Assembly: GCF_014692675.1 (NCBI RefSeq)
Contig: NZ_JABFCZ010000010.1
Coordinates: 1-64,000, forward strand
DNA: 64,000 bases
Source of the DNA: Roseibium aggregatum
Lineage (GTDB): Bacteria > Pseudomonadota > Alphaproteobacteria > Rhizobiales > Stappiaceae
Reading direction: 5' to 3'
Positions 45,227 through 54,577 of the stretch are shown piece by piece. Both the position numbers and the translations under genes were made by a program. Every line of letters starts with the position of its first letter. The first letter of the stretch is position 1. The notes below the pieces were generated by a model. The model did not search any database. It was not told the DNA's origin and was given only the letters and a program-made list of their open reading frames with translations.

Positions 45227-46459
45227 ATGTCTGCACGCGCCCTCCCCCGTCTGACCAACAGCGACGCCCGAAAACTCTTCATGGAGCGTCATGGCCTTGG
45301 CGAAACGCCGAAGGGGCCGGCGAAGGGCGACGATCTGGGCGCCGTCATCGACAGGCTCGGCTTCGTCCAGGTCGACAGCATCAATACGGTTGCCCGCGCG
45401 CATCACATGATCCTGGCGGCGCGGCGGCCGGCCTACCGGGAAAAGAACCTGAAGCCGCTTCTGGAAAAGCACCGCTCGCTGTTCGAGCACTGGACCCACG
45501 ACGCCTCGATCATTCCGACCGAATTCTTTCCCCATTGGCAGCTCAGGTTTCAACGGGACCGGGAGCGACTGATTTCCCGCTGGCGCAACTGGCGCCGGGA
45601 CGGCTTCGAGGAAAAATTCGAGGCGGTGCTGAAACAGATCAGCGACCATGGCCCGGTCACCTCCGGCGATGTCGGCGCCGATGAGGAACGCAAGAGCGGC
45701 GGCTGGTGGGACTGGCACCCGTCCAAGACGGCCCTGGAATTCCTCTGGCGCTCCGGCGCGCTGTCGGTGTGCCGGCGCGACGGGTTTCAGAAGGTCTACG
45801 ACCTGACCGAGCGGGTCATCCCCGATCCGCACCGGCTTCACCTGCCCGATCCGGAAGAAACGATCGACTGGGCCTGCCGGTCGGCCCTGACACGCCTGGG
45901 CTTCGGCACGTCCGGCGAGATCGCCGCCTTCTGGGACCTGATCACGCCGGAAGAAGCAAAACAATGGTGCGCCCGGGCTCTTGAGGCCGGGGAGATCCAG
46001 GAAGTGGACGTGACCTGCGCCGACGGCAGGACCGCGCGCAAGGTCTTTGTCTTTCCGCAGACCCTGGCGGAGATCGCCGGCTTGCCGGAGCCACCGGCGC
46101 GTATCCGGATCCTGTCCCCGTTCGATCCGATGCTGCGTGACCGCAAGCGCGCCGAACGCCTGTTCGGCTTCCACTACCGGATCGAGGTGTTCGTGCCCGA
46201 GCCCAAGCGGCAATACGGCTATTATGTCTTTCCGGTTCTGGAAGGCGACCGGATTGCCGGACGCATCGACATGAAGGCGTTCCGCGACGAAGACCGGCTG
46301 CATGTGCGCGCCTTCTGGCCGGAACAGGGCGTCAGGCCATCGAAAGGCCGTCTGCAGAAGCTTGCCGCCGAACTTGACCGGATCGCGCGATTTGCAGGGT
46401 GTTCAGGTGTAACCTACGAACAGGACTGGTTGCGGGAACCCGCGCCGAGGACCTCTTAA
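45227..46459 (+). CDS. YcaQ/AlkX-type winged-helix DNA glycosylase
   Basis: 410 residues of the HTH_42/DUF1006 family. The catalytic motif of this glycosylase family is seen as QVD (Q48-D50, RLGFVQVDSINTVARAHH), the QxD form found in YcaQ/AlkX rather than the QxQ of AlkZ. Other conserved parts: EHWTHDASIIP, RRKRAERLFGFHYRIEVF-like segment near residue 305, YGYYVFPVLEGDRIAGRID and LHVRAFWPE. E. coli YcaQ unhooks interstrand DNA cross-links formed by nitrogen mustards. Stand-alone gene. Confidence 0.9.
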   Translation: MSARALPRLTNSDARKLFMERHGLGETPKGPAKGDDLGAVIDRLGFVQVDSINTVARAHHMILAARRPAYREKNLKPLLEKHRSLFEHWTHDASIIPTEFFPHWQLRFQRDRERLISRWRNWRRDGFEEKFEAVLKQISDHGPVTSGDVGADEERKSGGWWDWHPSKTALEFLWRSGALSVCRRDGFQKVYDLTERVIPDPHRLHLPDPEETIDWACRSALTRLGFGTSGEIAAFWDLITPEEAKQWCARALEAGEIQEVDVTCADGRTARKVFVFPQTLAEIAGLPEPPARIRILSPFDPMLRDRKRAERLFGFHYRIEVFVPEPKRQYGYYVFPVLEGDRIAGRIDMKAFRDEDRLHVRAFWPEQGVRPSKGRLQKLAAELDRIARFAGCSGVTYEQDWLREPAPRTS

Positions 46460-46536
46460 CCGATCCGGAAATATTCGTATTGAAATTGGCGCGCTACAGT
46501 ATTATTTTCACATTAGTGAATATAAAGGACGGACAC

Positions 46537-46740
46537 ATGCCTCTGGAACGCATTTTTACGCTGATCGTCGGCTGCATGATTTTGGCAAGCCTTGCGCTTG
46601 CCATCTATCACAACATCAACTGGCTCTGGTTCACGGCCTTCATCGGCGCAAACCTGATCCAGTTCTCCTTCACCGGCTTCTGCCCGCTGACGATCATCCT
46701 GAAGAAAGTCGGCTTCAAGACCCGCGGCTCGATCGCCTGA
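46537..46740 (+). CDS. DUF2892 (YgaP-type) small membrane protein
   Basis: 67 residues from the ATG at 46537 with AAGGA in front. Two membrane segments (about 5-23 and 27-45) separated by NINW, then the family segment TGFCPLTIILKKVGFK. These domains occur alone or behind rhodanese domains (YgaP) and often accompany sulfur or persulfide proteins. Function unknown. Confidence 0.88.
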   Translation: MPLERIFTLIVGCMILASLALAIYHNINWLWFTAFIGANLIQFSFTGFCPLTIILKKVGFKTRGSIA

Positions 46741-46761
46741 TCTACCGCGAATACCGGGATA

Positions 46762-46831
46762 GCCGCTGAAAAGCCCTTCCTCCCCCCCACTCCGGAGTTT
46801 CCCCAAGGCTCCGGAGAGGCTTTTCGGCGGC
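46762..46831. terminator. Long hairpin between convergent genes
   Basis: Fourteen-base arms GCCGCTGAAAAGCC (46762-46775) and GGCTTTTCGGCGGC (46818-46831) pair with one G-U/mismatch; inside lie two copies of CTCCGGAG. It lies between the stops of the DUF2892 gene and the ZIP gene and may serve both, although no long T-run follows. Confidence 0.5.
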
Positions 46832-46862
46832 AACTTCCCGCGCTTGCGGGACAACGGCTGAT

Positions 46863-47637
46863 CTAGCCGAACACCACATCCAGAAACATCATCACGACCA
46901 GTCCGGCCGTCAGCCCGGTCGTCGCAGCCTTATGGTGGCCGTGGCGATGGGTTTCGGGAATGATTTCGTTGGAGATGACGTAAATCATCGCGCCGGCGGC
47001 AAATGTCAGTCCCCAAGGCAACAGCACCTGAGACTGGCTGACGGCTGCGGCTCCCATCAGCCCGGCCACAGGCTCCACGAGGCCCGTCAGGCACGCGACG
47101 ACAAAGGCATAGCGCTTGTCGTAGCCTTCCGACTGCAGCGCCAGGGCAACGGCCAGACCTTCCGGTGCATTCTGCAGCCCGATGCCGAAGGCAAGCGTTG
47201 TCCCGGCCCCCGGATCGCCGCCACCGAAACCGACACCGACGGCCAGGCCTTCAGGGATGTTGTGCAGCGTGATGGCAATGACGAACAGCCAGATCTGCTT
47301 CAGCGTCTCCGCTTCGGGCCCTTCCCGTCCCTTGATGAAATGCTGGTGCGGAATACGCTCGTCCAGAATGTAGATGAAAGCGACGCCAAGGCTTATGCCG
47401 GCCACGGCAATCAGGGCCGGCACAAGCCGCCCCCCCGTGAAGGGCTTCGGCGACTTCCAGTCCCGGCACGATCAGCGAGAAAAAAGACGCCGCCAGCATG
47501 ACGCCCGCGGCAAATCCGAGAAGCGTGTCGTTCAGCCGCTGCGACACCTTTCGGCCGGCCAGAACCGGAACGGCGCCGACGGCGGTCATCATCCCCGCCG
47601 CGAGGCTTCCCAGAAAACCGAGAACAACGACGTTCAT
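46863..47637 (-). pseudogene. ZIP family metal transporter, frameshifted in a G7 run
   Basis: The two halves of one ZIP transporter lie in different frames. The first (from ATG 47637) reads MNVVVLGFLGSLAAGMMTAV to LIVPGLEVAEALHGG; the second continues LVPALIAVAGISLGVAFI with ITLHNIPEGLAVGVGF and GIGLQNAPEGLAVALAL, the two metal-site HNxPEG/QNxPEG helices, and ends MMFLDVVFG. The break is at a run of seven C (47430-47436; G7 on the coding strand): six G would restore one frame of about 257 codons. Either a true inactivating shift, a slippage-prone phase switch, or a sequencing error. Predicted substrate Zn2+ or another divalent metal. Confidence 0.85.
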
Positions 47638-47693
47638 GATCCCTCCGCCCTTATCAGAACACCCGATCCGGGCCGCAGGCTCCGCTCACGGGA

Positions 47694-48008
47694 TCACTTG
47701 TCCGTCTTGATGGAAGACCGGCCGAGGCCGCCCTGTTTTGTCGGGGCGGTCCGTTCCGTATCGATCTCGGCTCCGAGATCCTGTAGCGCCTTGATGATGT
47801 CGGCGATCAGTTCGCCATTGCCGCCGGGCATGCCTTCTTCCGCGGCAACGCTCGCGTCGGCAGCGTCGTATTCCCAGCGGCGCAGGATCTCGATACGGGC
47901 GGATACTGGGAATTGCTCGTCCGAAACCACATCCGCGGGACTGTCGTAGTGGGCTGCGGGATCGAGGAGGATCCGGTCGAAGCCCGGATTGTTCTGTTCG
48001 GAAGCCAT
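47694..48008 (-). CDS. Conserved hypothetical protein
   Basis: 104 residues with GAGG upstream of the ATG at 48008. An acidic N-terminal half with SPADVVSDEQFPVSARIEILRRWEYDAAD, which looks like a small helical domain, then ADIIKALQDLGAE and a basic C-terminus (GGLGRSSIKTDK). Similar short proteins occur next to stress genes in alphaproteobacteria, but I cannot name a family or function. No signal peptide, no membrane segment. Confidence 0.72.
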   Translation of the reverse strand: MASEQNNPGFDRILLDPAAHYDSPADVVSDEQFPVSARIEILRRWEYDAADASVAAEEGMPGGNGELIADIIKALQDLGAEIDTERTAPTKQGGLGRSSIKTDK

Positions 48009-48023
48009 AAATTTTGCACCTCT

Positions 48024-48164
48024 ATGAGCATGAACGATCTTCCGCGTTTGAGTGAGTCCATTGTTACGTTAAGGAAACAGATGATCAATCAGGGGAGTGT
48101 CGGTTTAAGTGATCCGCAACGGTTTTTTGTTACTTCTATTCTGGTGATCTTTGGAGAAGAGTAA
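48024..48164 (+). CDS. Possible small protein coupled to the PilZ gene
   Basis: 46 residues (or 44 from the next ATG). Composition is protein-like (LPRLSESIVTLRKQMINQG, DPQRFFVTSILVIFGEE) and the stop overlaps the start of the PilZ gene as TAATG, which suggests translational coupling. The region has lower GC than its surroundings. No good ribosome site is seen before its ATG, so it may be spurious. No family recognised. Confidence 0.4.
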   Translation: MSMNDLPRLSESIVTLRKQMINQGSVGLSDPQRFFVTSILVIFGEE

Positions 48165-48703
48165 TGCTTGGCTTGACGCACTTACAAGATAAACAAGATA
48201 CCTCAGAAGAAGTTCTGGTCATCGATTTAGACAATCTTGCTTGCATCAAGGCAGTCGTATCGAACGTCAGCGAGTGGGGCTGCCGGTTGACCTCCGACCA
48301 TATCGGCGAATTGCATAAGCACATCGGCATACGGTTCAGCGAGGATGAAAAGCTGATCAAGGCGCATGTTACCTCGGTGAAGGGGAACGATGCCGCCATC
48401 TTGTTCCCGAAGGGCGATAGCATGGGTCACGAGCAGCGCCGAGAAAGCCGGCACAAAGTCTCCATACCGGTCACCATAAGCGACAAGGAAGATATCATGG
48501 AGATCCCGGGCACAATCGTCGATGCAGGACAGCATGGCTGCCGGGTGATCGCGGAAGGACTGCAATCACTACCTGACGAAATCCTGCTCAACATCAAGAA
48601 GTTCGACAAGCCGATCAAGGGCGAATTCGCCTGGCGCAACGAAACTTCTGCCGGTATTCACCTGTTGTGGAATGATCATCTCCACATGAGCGGACCAATT
48701 TGA
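48164..48703 (+). CDS. Tandem PilZ-like protein
   Basis: 179 residues, GGAG upstream of the ATG. Two PilZ-like halves: the first (about 15-85) has NVSEWG (N34-G39, matching the D/NxSxxG motif) but no RxxxR; the second (about 90-175) has RxxxR at R92-R96 (QRRESRHK) but DAGQHG (D120-G125), with Gly in place of the Ser. The c-di-GMP-binding motif set is therefore split across the two halves. GC content is lower than the surrounding genes, consistent with acquisition. Probable c-di-GMP effector; no output domain. Confidence 0.78.
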   Translation: MLGLTHLQDKQDTSEEVLVIDLDNLACIKAVVSNVSEWGCRLTSDHIGELHKHIGIRFSEDEKLIKAHVTSVKGNDAAILFPKGDSMGHEQRRESRHKVSIPVTISDKEDIMEIPGTIVDAGQHGCRVIAEGLQSLPDEILLNIKKFDKPIKGEFAWRNETSAGIHLLWNDHLHMSGPI

Positions 48704-48835
48704 GTTCATCACTGAAATTCGCTTACCCATCATGGGTACCGGAATTATGAACTAAGATACTGATTATCCTACAATTTGGTGTAGATTCCGTTCTACCCAA
48801 GAGACGGGCGGAATGACGCGTTCACGGTGCGCGGT

Positions 48836-49159
48836 TCAATCGTTGGACTTGGACATCGGCTCCGAAATCCGGTGCGCCTGGAAGGTATCGGGCAGCGGCG
48901 TGATCTCAATCGCTGCCACGATGCCCGCCCGGTTATACGGGTCGCCTTCGGCAAAGGCCCGGGCAGACGCCGCGTCCTTTGCTTCCAGAACCCCGAAATT
49001 GCCGTTCGCCTTGCCGTCTTCGCCAACCGTGGCGGAGCCGATCAGGACGGATGCAGAACCTTCGCCGCCCGACATTACCCATTGCTTATGCTGGTCGCGC
49101 ACGGAGCTGCGCTTTTCGTCCACACCGTCGTGATGACGGCAAACCATCAGAAAATACAT
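48836..49159 (-). CDS. YciI-like (EthD-related) protein
   Basis: 107 residues from the ATG at 49159; the frame extends upstream into the ligB end without homology. Dimeric alpha-beta barrel of YciI type: MYFLMVCRHHDGVDEKRSS (conserved His/Asp), FGVLEAKDAASARAFAEGDP and IEITPLPDTFQ. YciI-fold proteins often act on ring-cleavage or halogenated intermediates. It is the last gene of the hydrolase-ligA-ligB-yciI operon (11-bp gap to ligB), which suggests a role in the same aromatic route. Confidence 0.85.
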   Translation of the reverse strand: MYFLMVCRHHDGVDEKRSSVRDQHKQWVMSGGEGSASVLIGSATVGEDGKANGNFGVLEAKDAASARAFAEGDPYNRAGIVAAIEITPLPDTFQAHRISEPMSKSND

Positions 49160-49170
49160 GTCGATCCCGC

Positions 49171-50013
49171 TCAGGCCGCGTTTTCCAGAAGCACCATGCC
49201 CGCACCGGTCATGGAGGCAGGCGCATAATAGTGCTTGTGCAGCAGATTGACATGGGGGTTCATTGCCGCGCGCATGACCAGCCACATGATCAGTTCCGCC
49301 CCTTCCGAACCGAACTGCTCGACGTAGTCCTCGCGGGTCATATTACGATAGGTTTCCGGATCATTGGCAATACCGTCGAGCCAGGCCAGGTCGGCTTCCC
49401 GGTTGATGAAGCCGGCACGAGTGCCCTGCAACTGGTGGGACAGGCCGCCGGTGCCCAGGATCACGACGCGTTCGTCGCCGGGCCAGCTTTCGATGGCTTC
49501 GCGCAGCACCTGGCCCATTTCCCAGCAGCGCTGGGGGGTCGGGATCGGGTACTGGACCGTATTGACCCAGATCGGCACGATCTTGACCGGCCATTTTTCC
49601 GGGCGGCCGAACATCAGTTCCATCGGCACCTGCAGGCCGTGATCGACGTCGATCTCGCGGCAGACCAGCGGATCGAAATGGCGCTCGACCAGCTTGTCGA
49701 CGAAATGCCAGGAGAAGTCGACCGCGCCTTCGAAGTCGGGAATATCGCGGCGGCCCCAGCCTTCATCGACCGGCTTGTAGGTTTCCGCAACACCGACTGC
49801 GAAGGTCGGCACCCGGTCCAGGAAGAAGCTGTTGCCGTGATCGTTGAAGATCACCACGGCCACATCGGGCTTTGCTTCCCGCATCCACTCCTTCGCGGCC
49901 TCGTAGCCATCGAAGAACGGTTTCCAGTCGGGCGTTTCGGTCAGACCGCGGTCAAGCGCGACGCCGATAGAGGGCACGTGGGAGGTGCCGATACCACCAA
50001 TGATCTCAGCCAT
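49171..50013 (-). CDS. ligB: Class III extradiol dioxygenase, LigB-type catalytic subunit
   Basis: 280 residues. Fe(II) ligand His12 in IGTSHVPSIG and His59 in IFNDHGNSFF; the downstream catalytic region LGTGGLSHQLQG and the EGAELIMWLVMRAA segment with the ligand Glu match the protocatechuate 4,5-dioxygenase beta subunit. Cleaves a catechol-type ring next to a hydroxyl (protocatechuate, gallate or a relative). Its start overlaps the ligA stop by 8 bp. The genes for later steps (ligC, ligI, ligJ, ligK) are not in the window, so the exact substrate is open. Confidence 0.88.
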   Translation of the reverse strand: MAEIIGGIGTSHVPSIGVALDRGLTETPDWKPFFDGYEAAKEWMREAKPDVAVVIFNDHGNSFFLDRVPTFAVGVAETYKPVDEGWGRRDIPDFEGAVDFSWHFVDKLVERHFDPLVCREIDVDHGLQVPMELMFGRPEKWPVKIVPIWVNTVQYPIPTPQRCWEMGQVLREAIESWPGDERVVILGTGGLSHQLQGTRAGFINREADLAWLDGIANDPETYRNMTREDYVEQFGSEGAELIMWLVMRAAMNPHVNLLHKHYYAPASMTGAGMVLLENAA

Positions 50014-50362
50014 GGTTCACCTTCTTTCCAAGCCGTTCGCTAAGGAACTGCTCATGGGGCATGCCGGCCTGTGCGGCGCCGATCTGGGTGATCGGCACCG
50101 GGTCGACCGCGGAGATTTTCAAAATGAAGAACAGATTGCCGCCGAGCCGCACCATCTCGTGCCAGTCACGCGCCTTGACCGCGGCCTTTTCCTCCGCCGA
50201 CAGGCCGAAGCGGTCGAGGAAGGCGTCTTCATCGGCCCTGAAGGCTTCGCGGTTGGCCGGGTCGCCGAGCGCATTGGCCATCTTGTTGAGCTTGTAGCCC
50301 TTTAGCGAGCGCGCCCGGTCAAAGAGCGGCGTTTCGGGAATGTTATCTTGCTGATCAGCCAT
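50006..50362 (-). CDS. ligA: Protocatechuate 4,5-dioxygenase-type alpha subunit (LigA)
   Basis: 118 residues from the ATG at 50362, which is preceded by GGAG. All-helical LigA fold with SLKGYKLNKMANALGDPANR, EDAFLDRFGLSAEEKAAVKARDW split by a turn, and the segment MVRLGGNLFFILKI. LigA caps the LigB active site. It overlaps the hydrolase stop and the ligB start by 8 bp each, a tight translational coupling expected for a two-subunit enzyme. Slightly shorter than Sphingobium LigA. Confidence 0.9.
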   Translation of the reverse strand: MADQQDNIPETPLFDRARSLKGYKLNKMANALGDPANREAFRADEDAFLDRFGLSAEEKAAVKARDWHEMVRLGGNLFFILKISAVDPVPITQIGAAQAGMPHEQFLSERLGKKVNHG

Positions 50363-51068
50363 TGCACTCGTCTCCAAAAGTCCTGCCGAGCCAGTCGGTT
50401 ACGGCTTTCACCACGTCTTCCGGCCGCTCGACCGGCGCGAAATGGCCGGCATCCTCGATGACGGCCAGTTCGGAATTCTTCGTGGCCGCCTTGATTTCCT
50501 CATGCTGGGCAATCGGACTCCAGCGGTCCTGACGGCCGACCAGAAGCAGGATCGGACAGTCGATATCGGTGAGGTAGGCCGTTGCATTGGGGCGTCCGAC
50601 CAGCGCGCGGATATGACCTTCATGGATTTCAGCGTTGGCGCGCAGAACCATGGCGCGCAGCTTGTTCATCAGGTCTGCGTCGCCGACGCGGCGTTCGTCG
50701 ACCATCGGCGGCAGCCACTGATCGGCGAGCTTTTCCATGCTCTCGTTGCCCAAATCGATCATGGCCTGGCGCTTGACGTCCTCGCCTTCGCGCTTCGGGC
50801 CATGGCCGGTATTGGCGAGCACAAGACCCTTGATCCGCTCCGGCGCGAGATGGGCCATTTCCATGGCGACCCGGCCGCCCATGGAATGGCCGACGACGAT
50901 CAGGTCTCCCGGCACCTTGTCCAGCAGATCACGGGCCATGCCGGAGATCGAATTGCCGCCGTTCAGATCCGCCTGGTACACGGGCATCCTGTCCGCGACA
51001 GCATCTGCGAGCGGCTGCCATACGATGTCATCCGAGAGCAGCCCCGGAACGAGTACCAGCGTTGTCAT
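50355..51068 (-). CDS. Alpha/beta hydrolase in the lig operon
   Basis: 237 residues, start at 51068 (AAGG seven bases upstream; another ATG two codons earlier). Alpha/beta-hydrolase fold with the nucleophile elbow VVGHSMGGRVAMEM (Ser), the acid region LLVGRQDRWSP (Asp) and the catalytic His in EDAGHFAPVERPEDV. First gene of the hydrolase-ligA-ligB-yciI operon, so it may open an ester, lactone or ring-fission product in that route, or release the catechol acid from an ester. Its stop overlaps the ligA start by 8 bp. Confidence 0.86.
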   Translation of the reverse strand: MTTLVLVPGLLSDDIVWQPLADAVADRMPVYQADLNGGNSISGMARDLLDKVPGDLIVVGHSMGGRVAMEMAHLAPERIKGLVLANTGHGPKREGEDVKRQAMIDLGNESMEKLADQWLPPMVDERRVGDADLMNKLRAMVLRANAEIHEGHIRALVGRPNATAYLTDIDCPILLLVGRQDRWSPIAQHEEIKAATKNSELAVIEDAGHFAPVERPEDVVKAVTDWLGRTFGDECNG

Positions 51069-51446
51069 CCGCATGCCTTGTCGTGTGTCATCTCAATGGA
51101 ACGCCTGGTGAAAACCGGCACTTGCCACCCTCCTCGGAATGGCCGCGTGCATACATTTCTCCGCCCATGCGACCACTCATACTCAATTACGCATGATTTT
51201 GTATACATAGCATCACAAGAAGTCAAGCAATCGGCGCTCTTCCCGGCATTCAGAATTTCCGGGAAGCCGGAAAATCAGCCGAAATATGTGGCCTGTGGAC
51301 TTCGTCGCATCCAGTCCGCCCCAGGTCGCATTTGCGCTTTTTGTATACACACCTTCTCGCCTAGCCTGTCGAAAACACAATTGCCAGGCCTGATTCCCGC
51401 GCAAGGAAGACCGGCCGAGCGGAAATAAAAGAGGGAGCGCCAGGGA
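51069..51446. promoter_or_regulatory. Divergent control region of lig operon and fhs with repeated TGTATACA sites
   Basis: About 378 bp between two divergent operons. It carries two near-identical palindromic sites, TTGTATACAT (51199-51208) and TTGTATACAC (51341-51350), both preceded by T-runs and 142 bp apart, one nearer each start; a weaker relative, TGCATACAT, lies at 51148-51156. GTATAC-centred palindromes are typical of GntR-family operators. No GntR gene is in the window. Confidence 0.5.
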
Positions 51447-53117
51447 ATGAGCAGCGATATCGAGATTGCACGCAAGGCGAAGATGAAGCCGATTTCGGAA
51501 ATCGGCGCACGGCTGGAGATTCCCGACGACGCCCTGATCCCCTTCGGCAGAACCAAGGCGAAGATTTCCGGTGACTATCTCGCCGGGCTCAACGGCCGGC
51601 CCAACGGCAAGCTGATCCTGGTTACCGCCATCAACCCGACACCGGCCGGCGAAGGCAAGACGACCACCACGGTCGGGCTCGGCGACGGGCTTAACCGGAT
51701 CGGCAAGAAGGCCATGATCTGCCTGCGCGAGCCCTCGCTCGGCCCCTGCTTCGGCATGAAAGGCGGTGCGGCCGGCGGCGGCTATGCCCAGGTGGTGCCC
51801 ATGGAGGACATCAATCTTCATTTCACCGGCGACTTCCACGCCATCACCTCGGCCAACAATCTGCTGTCCGCCCTGATCGACAATCATATCTACTGGGGCA
51901 ACAAGCTGGAGATTGATCCGCGCCGGATCACCTGGAAGCGGGTGATGGACATGAACGACCGGGCGCTCCGCGAAATCGTCTGTTCGCTCGGCGGTGTCGC
52001 CAACGGGTTTCCGCGCGAAGGCGGGTTCGACATCACGGTGGCTTCCGAAATCATGGCGATCCTCTGCCTGGCCACCAGTCTTGAGGACCTGCAGCAGCGG
52101 CTCGGCAACATCATCGTCGGCTACCGGCGCGACCGCACCGCCGTCACGGCCCGGGAACTGGAGGCCGACGGCGCCATGACCGTGCTCCTGAAGGAAGCGA
52201 TCCAGCCGAACCTGGTGCAGACCCTGGAAAACAATCCCGCCTTCATCCACGGCGGCCCATTTGCCAACATCGCCCATGGCTGCAATTCGGTCATGGCGAC
52301 GAAATCGGCCCTGAAACTAGCGGATTATGTGGTCACGGAAGCCGGTTTCGGCGCGGACCTGGGGGCCGAAAAATTCTTCGATATCAAATGCCGCAAGGCC
52401 GGCCTTTCCCCCGATGCGGTCGTCATCGTCGCCACCGTCAGGGCGCTCAAGATGAACGGCGGGGTCTCCAAGGAGGATCTGGGCGCCGAGAACGTCGCGG
52501 CCGTGACCAAGGGGTGCGCCAACCTCGGACGCCATATCGAGAACATCAAACAGTTCGGCGTGCCCGCGGTCGTCGCGATCAACCATTTCACGGCGGACAC
52601 CGAAGCCGAAGTCGAGGCGGTCAAGGCCTATTGCCGGGACCTCGGTGTCGACGCGGTCCTCGCCTCCCATTGGGCGAACGGCTCGGCCGGCACCGAGGAA
52701 CTCGCCACCCACGTCGCCCGGCTCGCAGACAGCGGTCAGGCTCAGTTCGCGCCGCTCTACGACGATACCATGCCGCTGTTTGACAAGATCGAGACCGTTG
52801 CCCGGCGGATTTACCGGGCCGACGAGGTGCTGGCCGACAAGAGCATCCGCGATCAGTTGAAGCGCTGGGAGGCGGACGGCTTCGGCAATCTGCCGGTCTG
52901 CATGGCCAAGACGCAATATTCCTTCACTACCGATCCGGCTCGGCGCGGCGCCCCGACCGGGCACAGCGTACCCGTCCGCGAGGTGCGCCTGTCCGCCGGC
53001 GCCGGCTTCATCGTGGTGATCTGCGGGGAAATCATGACCATGCCCGGCCTGCCGAGCGTACCCTCGGCCAACCACATCGGGCTGGATGCAAACGGGCAGA
53101 TCGAGGGGCTGTTCTAG
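51447..53117 (+). CDS. fhs: Formate--tetrahydrofolate ligase
   Basis: 556 residues, normal length. ATP-binding loop [73 protein letters not shown] and [19 protein letters not shown] are diagnostic. Interconverts formate, ATP and THF with 10-formyl-THF. Head of the plus-strand one-carbon genes; may run in the direction of formate release with ATP gain during methyl-group oxidation, or of formate capture. The upstream region carries GTATAC palindromes shared with the lig operon. GGGAG before the ATG. Confidence 0.97.
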   Translation: MSSDIEIARKAKMKPISEIGARLEIPDDALIPFGRTKAKISGDYLAGLNGRPNGKLILVTAINPTPAGEGKTTTTVGLGDGLNRIGKKAMICLREPSLGPCFGMKGGAAGGGYAQVVPMEDINLHFTGDFHAITSANNLLSALIDNHIYWGNKLEIDPRRITWKRVMDMNDRALREIVCSLGGVANGFPREGGFDITVASEIMAILCLATSLEDLQQRLGNIIVGYRRDRTAVTARELEADGAMTVLLKEAIQPNLVQTLENNPAFIHGGPFANIAHGCNSVMATKSALKLADYVVTEAGFGADLGAEKFFDIKCRKAGLSPDAVVIVATVRALKMNGGVSKEDLGAENVAAVTKGCANLGRHIENIKQFGVPAVVAINHFTADTEAEVEAVKAYCRDLGVDAVLASHWANGSAGTEELATHVARLADSGQAQFAPLYDDTMPLFDKIETVARRIYRADEVLADKSIRDQLKRWEADGFGNLPVCMAKTQYSFTTDPARRGAPTGHSVPVREVRLSAGAGFIVVICGEIMTMPGLPSVPSANHIGLDANGQIEGLF

Positions 53118-53145
53118 GGTCGGAACCCACAAAAAACCCGACGTC

Positions 53146-53274
53146 GTCATCCCGGCCGGAGCAAGGCGGAGATCCGGGATCGGCGAGCCCCCTCGCTACC
53201 GGTGCCGATCAAATCACCAAAGACAGACCCGGGCTCCCCGGCCCCGGCTCGCGCTGTCGCTTGGCCGGGGTGAC
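53146..53274. repeat. Intergenic palindromic repeat element
   Basis: A roughly 129-bp imperfect inverted repeat: left arm starts GTCATCCCGGCCGGAGCAAG, right arm ends TGGCCGGGGTGAC, with interior GATCCGGGATC and CCCGGGCTCC. The GTCATCCCGGCC...GGCCGGGGTGAC form resembles dispersed intergenic palindromes of alphaproteobacterial genomes. It lies between fhs and a minus-strand hypothetical gene and could act as a bidirectional terminator. Confidence 0.6.
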
Positions 53275-53320
53275 TAAGGAGAGGGTGGACTTTATTGGCA
53301 GTCTGAGGGCGGTACCCCGC

Positions 53321-53671
53321 CTACCCCGGCACCGCCGGCACGTCCCGGCGCAGGTCGGGCTCCTCGTGGATGAAGGTCACGTTCAGGGTCAGGCTGACTT
53401 CCTCGTCCCCGCTGCGTTCAGCCGCGCCCAGATCGTCCAGTTTCGCGGCGCTGTCGTCATCGAGCGCAACACCTGTATCCCGGACGGCAGTCCGGAACAG
53501 CCCCAGGGCTGACGCCGGCAGCACCAGCCGGAAGGTGGTCGCGATATTCGAAAACAGGGAATGGCCCTCGACCCAGCCGCCGGCCTTCAGGATCGCATCG
53601 TTCAGGTCGCCCATGACCGCGTGCCGGTTTTGACGGGTGAGACCGGACAGCATGACGATACGAGGCCTCAT
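53321..53671 (-). CDS. Hypothetical protein with ACT-like strand/helix order
   Basis: 116 residues, AGGAG eight bases before the ATG at 53671, so very likely expressed. The order of likely structures (RPRIVMLSGL strand, RHAVMGDLNDAILKAGGWV helix, EGHSLFSN and TTFRLVLPA strands, LGLFRTAVRDTGVAL helix, SLTLNVTFIH strand) resembles one ACT domain with a spacer. ACT domains sense amino acids such as glycine or serine. It is on the opposite strand inside the one-carbon cluster. I do not recognise a named family; the ACT idea is inference. Confidence 0.65.
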   Translation of the reverse strand: MRPRIVMLSGLTRQNRHAVMGDLNDAILKAGGWVEGHSLFSNIATTFRLVLPASALGLFRTAVRDTGVALDDDSAAKLDDLGAAERSGDEEVSLTLNVTFIHEEPDLRRDVPAVPG

Positions 53672-53853
53672 GGTGCAGGCTCCTTTTCGGGTAAGCGCAG
53701 CCGTTCGCGCCTTCCTTCTAACGGCAAGAAATTTATACCCGATTTCAGCCCCTGTCGCAGGTGCGACTTGAGATGTCGTTTTAAAGATATTGGAAAAAGC
53801 CGCTCGAATTCATTGTCGTCCGAATACGTTGCCGCAGCCGTTTTGGAGTTGCC

Positions 53854-54555
<702 letters not shown>

Positions 54556-54577
54556 AAGCAGACAGGGAGGCGACGGA

